Source: Clostridiales bacterium (GTDB lineage Bacteria > Bacteroidota > Bacteroidia > Bacteroidales > Muribaculaceae). From it: a stretch of DNA of 62,642 bases. Shown piece after piece: positions 61,798-62,642 of the stretch. The notes under the pieces are model-generated. The model saw only the letters and a list, made by a program, of their open reading frames with translations, made no database searches and was not told the DNA's origin. A program made the position numbers and the translations under genes. Location: contig JAMPBP010000003.1 of the NCBI GenBank assembly GCA_023666645.1, positions 1 to 62,642 of the forward strand, in the 5' to 3' direction. Position 1 is the stretch's first letter. The number at the start of each line of letters is the position of its first letter.

Positions 61798-62573
61798 TTG
61801 ACCACAGTCCATTCCGGCTCTTTGCGTTTAGAAAAACAAGCTTTGAAGATTGCCCCAAAGATTGAATATTTGAGGCCGGTATGTTTGCGTGCATTTTGAG
61901 AACAGAGCGTTATGCAACGACCGCAACTGATACATTTTGCAGTGTCGGTAATCCACGGTGTTTCACTTGATATTGCTCCAACCGGGCATTTCCTTACGCA
62001 AGCACCACATTTCACGCAGTCCTGTTCTTTTGCCACAGGCGCAAGAACAATGCCTGCCAACTGTTTATAGGGTTTCTTCCCCTTTATATAGGGTACTTCC
62101 GATGCGCAGTGGTCTTTAGAAATCGCGTTCATACACTCTTTCCCGAACCTGATGAGACATTGTTCATCTGAAAAATCCGGACGGGAAGCACCCACCTTCG
62201 GGAAAATTGAATGTTGACCGATAAAGGCACCGGCACCGACAACATGGAAGTCCCTATCGGTCAAGACATCGGTAAGTTCCAGCAACGCATCATCATAGTC
62301 GCGGTTGCCGTACACAACCAAAGCTAAGGCAGCGGCACCATTACCTTTCAGATGAGAAAGAACATCAGCGACAACTGTCGGGACTCGTCCTCCATAGACG
62401 GGTACTCCGATTACAACAATATCATCGGCCATAAATTCCGGCAACTCTGTTTTAAGGTTATCCGCCAGATTCAGTTCCGACACCGGTTTCATGCCAAGAC
62501 CGGCACATACTTTCTCAACGCATTTCCGTGTAGTGTCCGTGGCGCTGAAAAATATGGTATAAAGTTTCTTCAT
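61794..62573 (-). CDS. EFR1 family ferredoxin-flavodoxin protein
   Basis: A 259-residue protein with an N-terminal flavodoxin-like domain (~1-150; IFFSATDTTRKCVEKV, VVIGVPVYGGRVP) and a C-terminal 2[4Fe-4S] ferredoxin domain (CVKCGACVRKCPVGAI, then CISCGRCITLCSQNA). Such EFR1-type electron carriers are common in anaerobes and probably shuttle electrons between flavin and Fe-S partners. It is the upstream gene of an operon with the HD-GNAT and YjbR genes. Confidence 0.9.
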   Translation of the reverse strand: MKKLYTIFFSATDTTRKCVEKVCAGLGMKPVSELNLADNLKTELPEFMADDIVVIGVPVYGGRVPTVVADVLSHLKGNGAAALALVVYGNRDYDDALLELTDVLTDRDFHVVGAGAFIGQHSIFPKVGASRPDFSDEQCLIRFGKECMNAISKDHCASEVPYIKGKKPYKQLAGIVLAPVAKEQDCVKCGACVRKCPVGAISSETPWITDTAKCISCGRCITLCSQNARKHTGLKYSIFGAIFKACFSKRKEPEWTVVK

Positions 62574-62577
62574 TTCT

Positions 62578-62642
62578 TCATTCTTTGTTTAGCCGCTCCT
62601 TCAGCATGGTGTTGCGTTTGGAAACGGTGTTGTTGTGGATGG
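62578..62642 (-). CDS. C-terminal end of an unidentified gene
   Basis: On the minus strand an open frame enters from the window edge and stops at 62580-62578 (TGA), four bases before the EFR1 start. Its last residues read NTVSKRNTMLKERLNKE. Too short to identify, but the close spacing suggests it heads the EFR1 operon; a regulator is possible. Confidence 0.45.
   Translation of the reverse strand, partial: IHNNTVSKRNTMLKERLNKE

Overview
The window reads as a chromosomal segment of a gut Bacteroidales bacterium, most likely of the Muribaculaceae type (inference). The evidence is: about a dozen upstream regions with the Bacteroidota -7 box TAnnTTTG and few obvious Shine-Dalgarno sequences; a gldH lipoprotein gene; secreted GH78, GH105, GH35 and GH43 enzymes; an ilvD-ilvB-ilvN-acyl-ACP thioesterase operon; and a holA/HsdR_N pair. 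I see no rRNA, tRNA, CRISPR array, prophage or intact insertion sequence.

Layout. 1-2.2 kb: end of a class A penicillin-binding protein, an orphan HsdR_N-type nuclease and holA. 2.2-9.1 kb: GH35 galactosidase, a membrane protein, an SDR oxidoreductase, a SASA-esterase/GH43 fusion and a GH105 unsaturated uronyl hydrolase. 9.2-12.0 kb: a tight two-gene unit encoding a phosphoribosyltransferase-HAD fusion and an ATPase-TOPRIM (DUF4435) fusion; this is the best candidate for an undescribed system. 12.1-17.7 kb: a helical repeat protein, a pRiA4b ORF-3 family protein, then a ZapB-like protein, zapA, a structured RNA region, rny, a RicT/PSP1 protein and gldH, joining cell division, RNA decay and the envelope. 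17.8-24.2 kb: M24 peptidase, CCA-adding enzyme, queD-queE for preQ0 synthesis and a Ca2+-type P-ATPase. 24.2-28.9 kb: a large secreted phosphodiester-glycosidase-domain protein, a phosphoglycolate-phosphatase-like HAD and a DUF2807 repeat protein. 29.2-39.9 kb: the branched-chain amino-acid operon ilvD-ilvB-ilvN-thioesterase, a secreted fibronectin-like protein with a C10 (streptopain-type) protease inserted, then ilvC. 40-46.3 kb: PepSY-like lipoprotein, a surface lipoprotein/DUF5723 pair and an M13 metallopeptidase. 46.5-50.1 kb: HU, a 29-residue AURKAIP1/COX24-type ribosomal protein gene, RNase G and an MFS exporter. 50.4-59.4 kb: an outer-membrane beta-barrel protein and a GH78-GH43-GH78 rhamnosidase cluster. 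59.4-62.6 kb: a gene-poor stretch rich in inverted repeats, a small remnant, a YjbR protein, an HD-GNAT fusion, an EFR1 ferredoxin-flavodoxin and the end of one more gene.

The carbohydrate enzymes together suggest attack on rhamnose- and galactose-containing plant cell-wall polymers of the rhamnogalacturonan/arabinogalactan type. No susC/susD pair is present, so they are not a canonical polysaccharide utilisation locus here. Function calls come from recognised motifs; RNA elements and promoters are pattern-based and untested.
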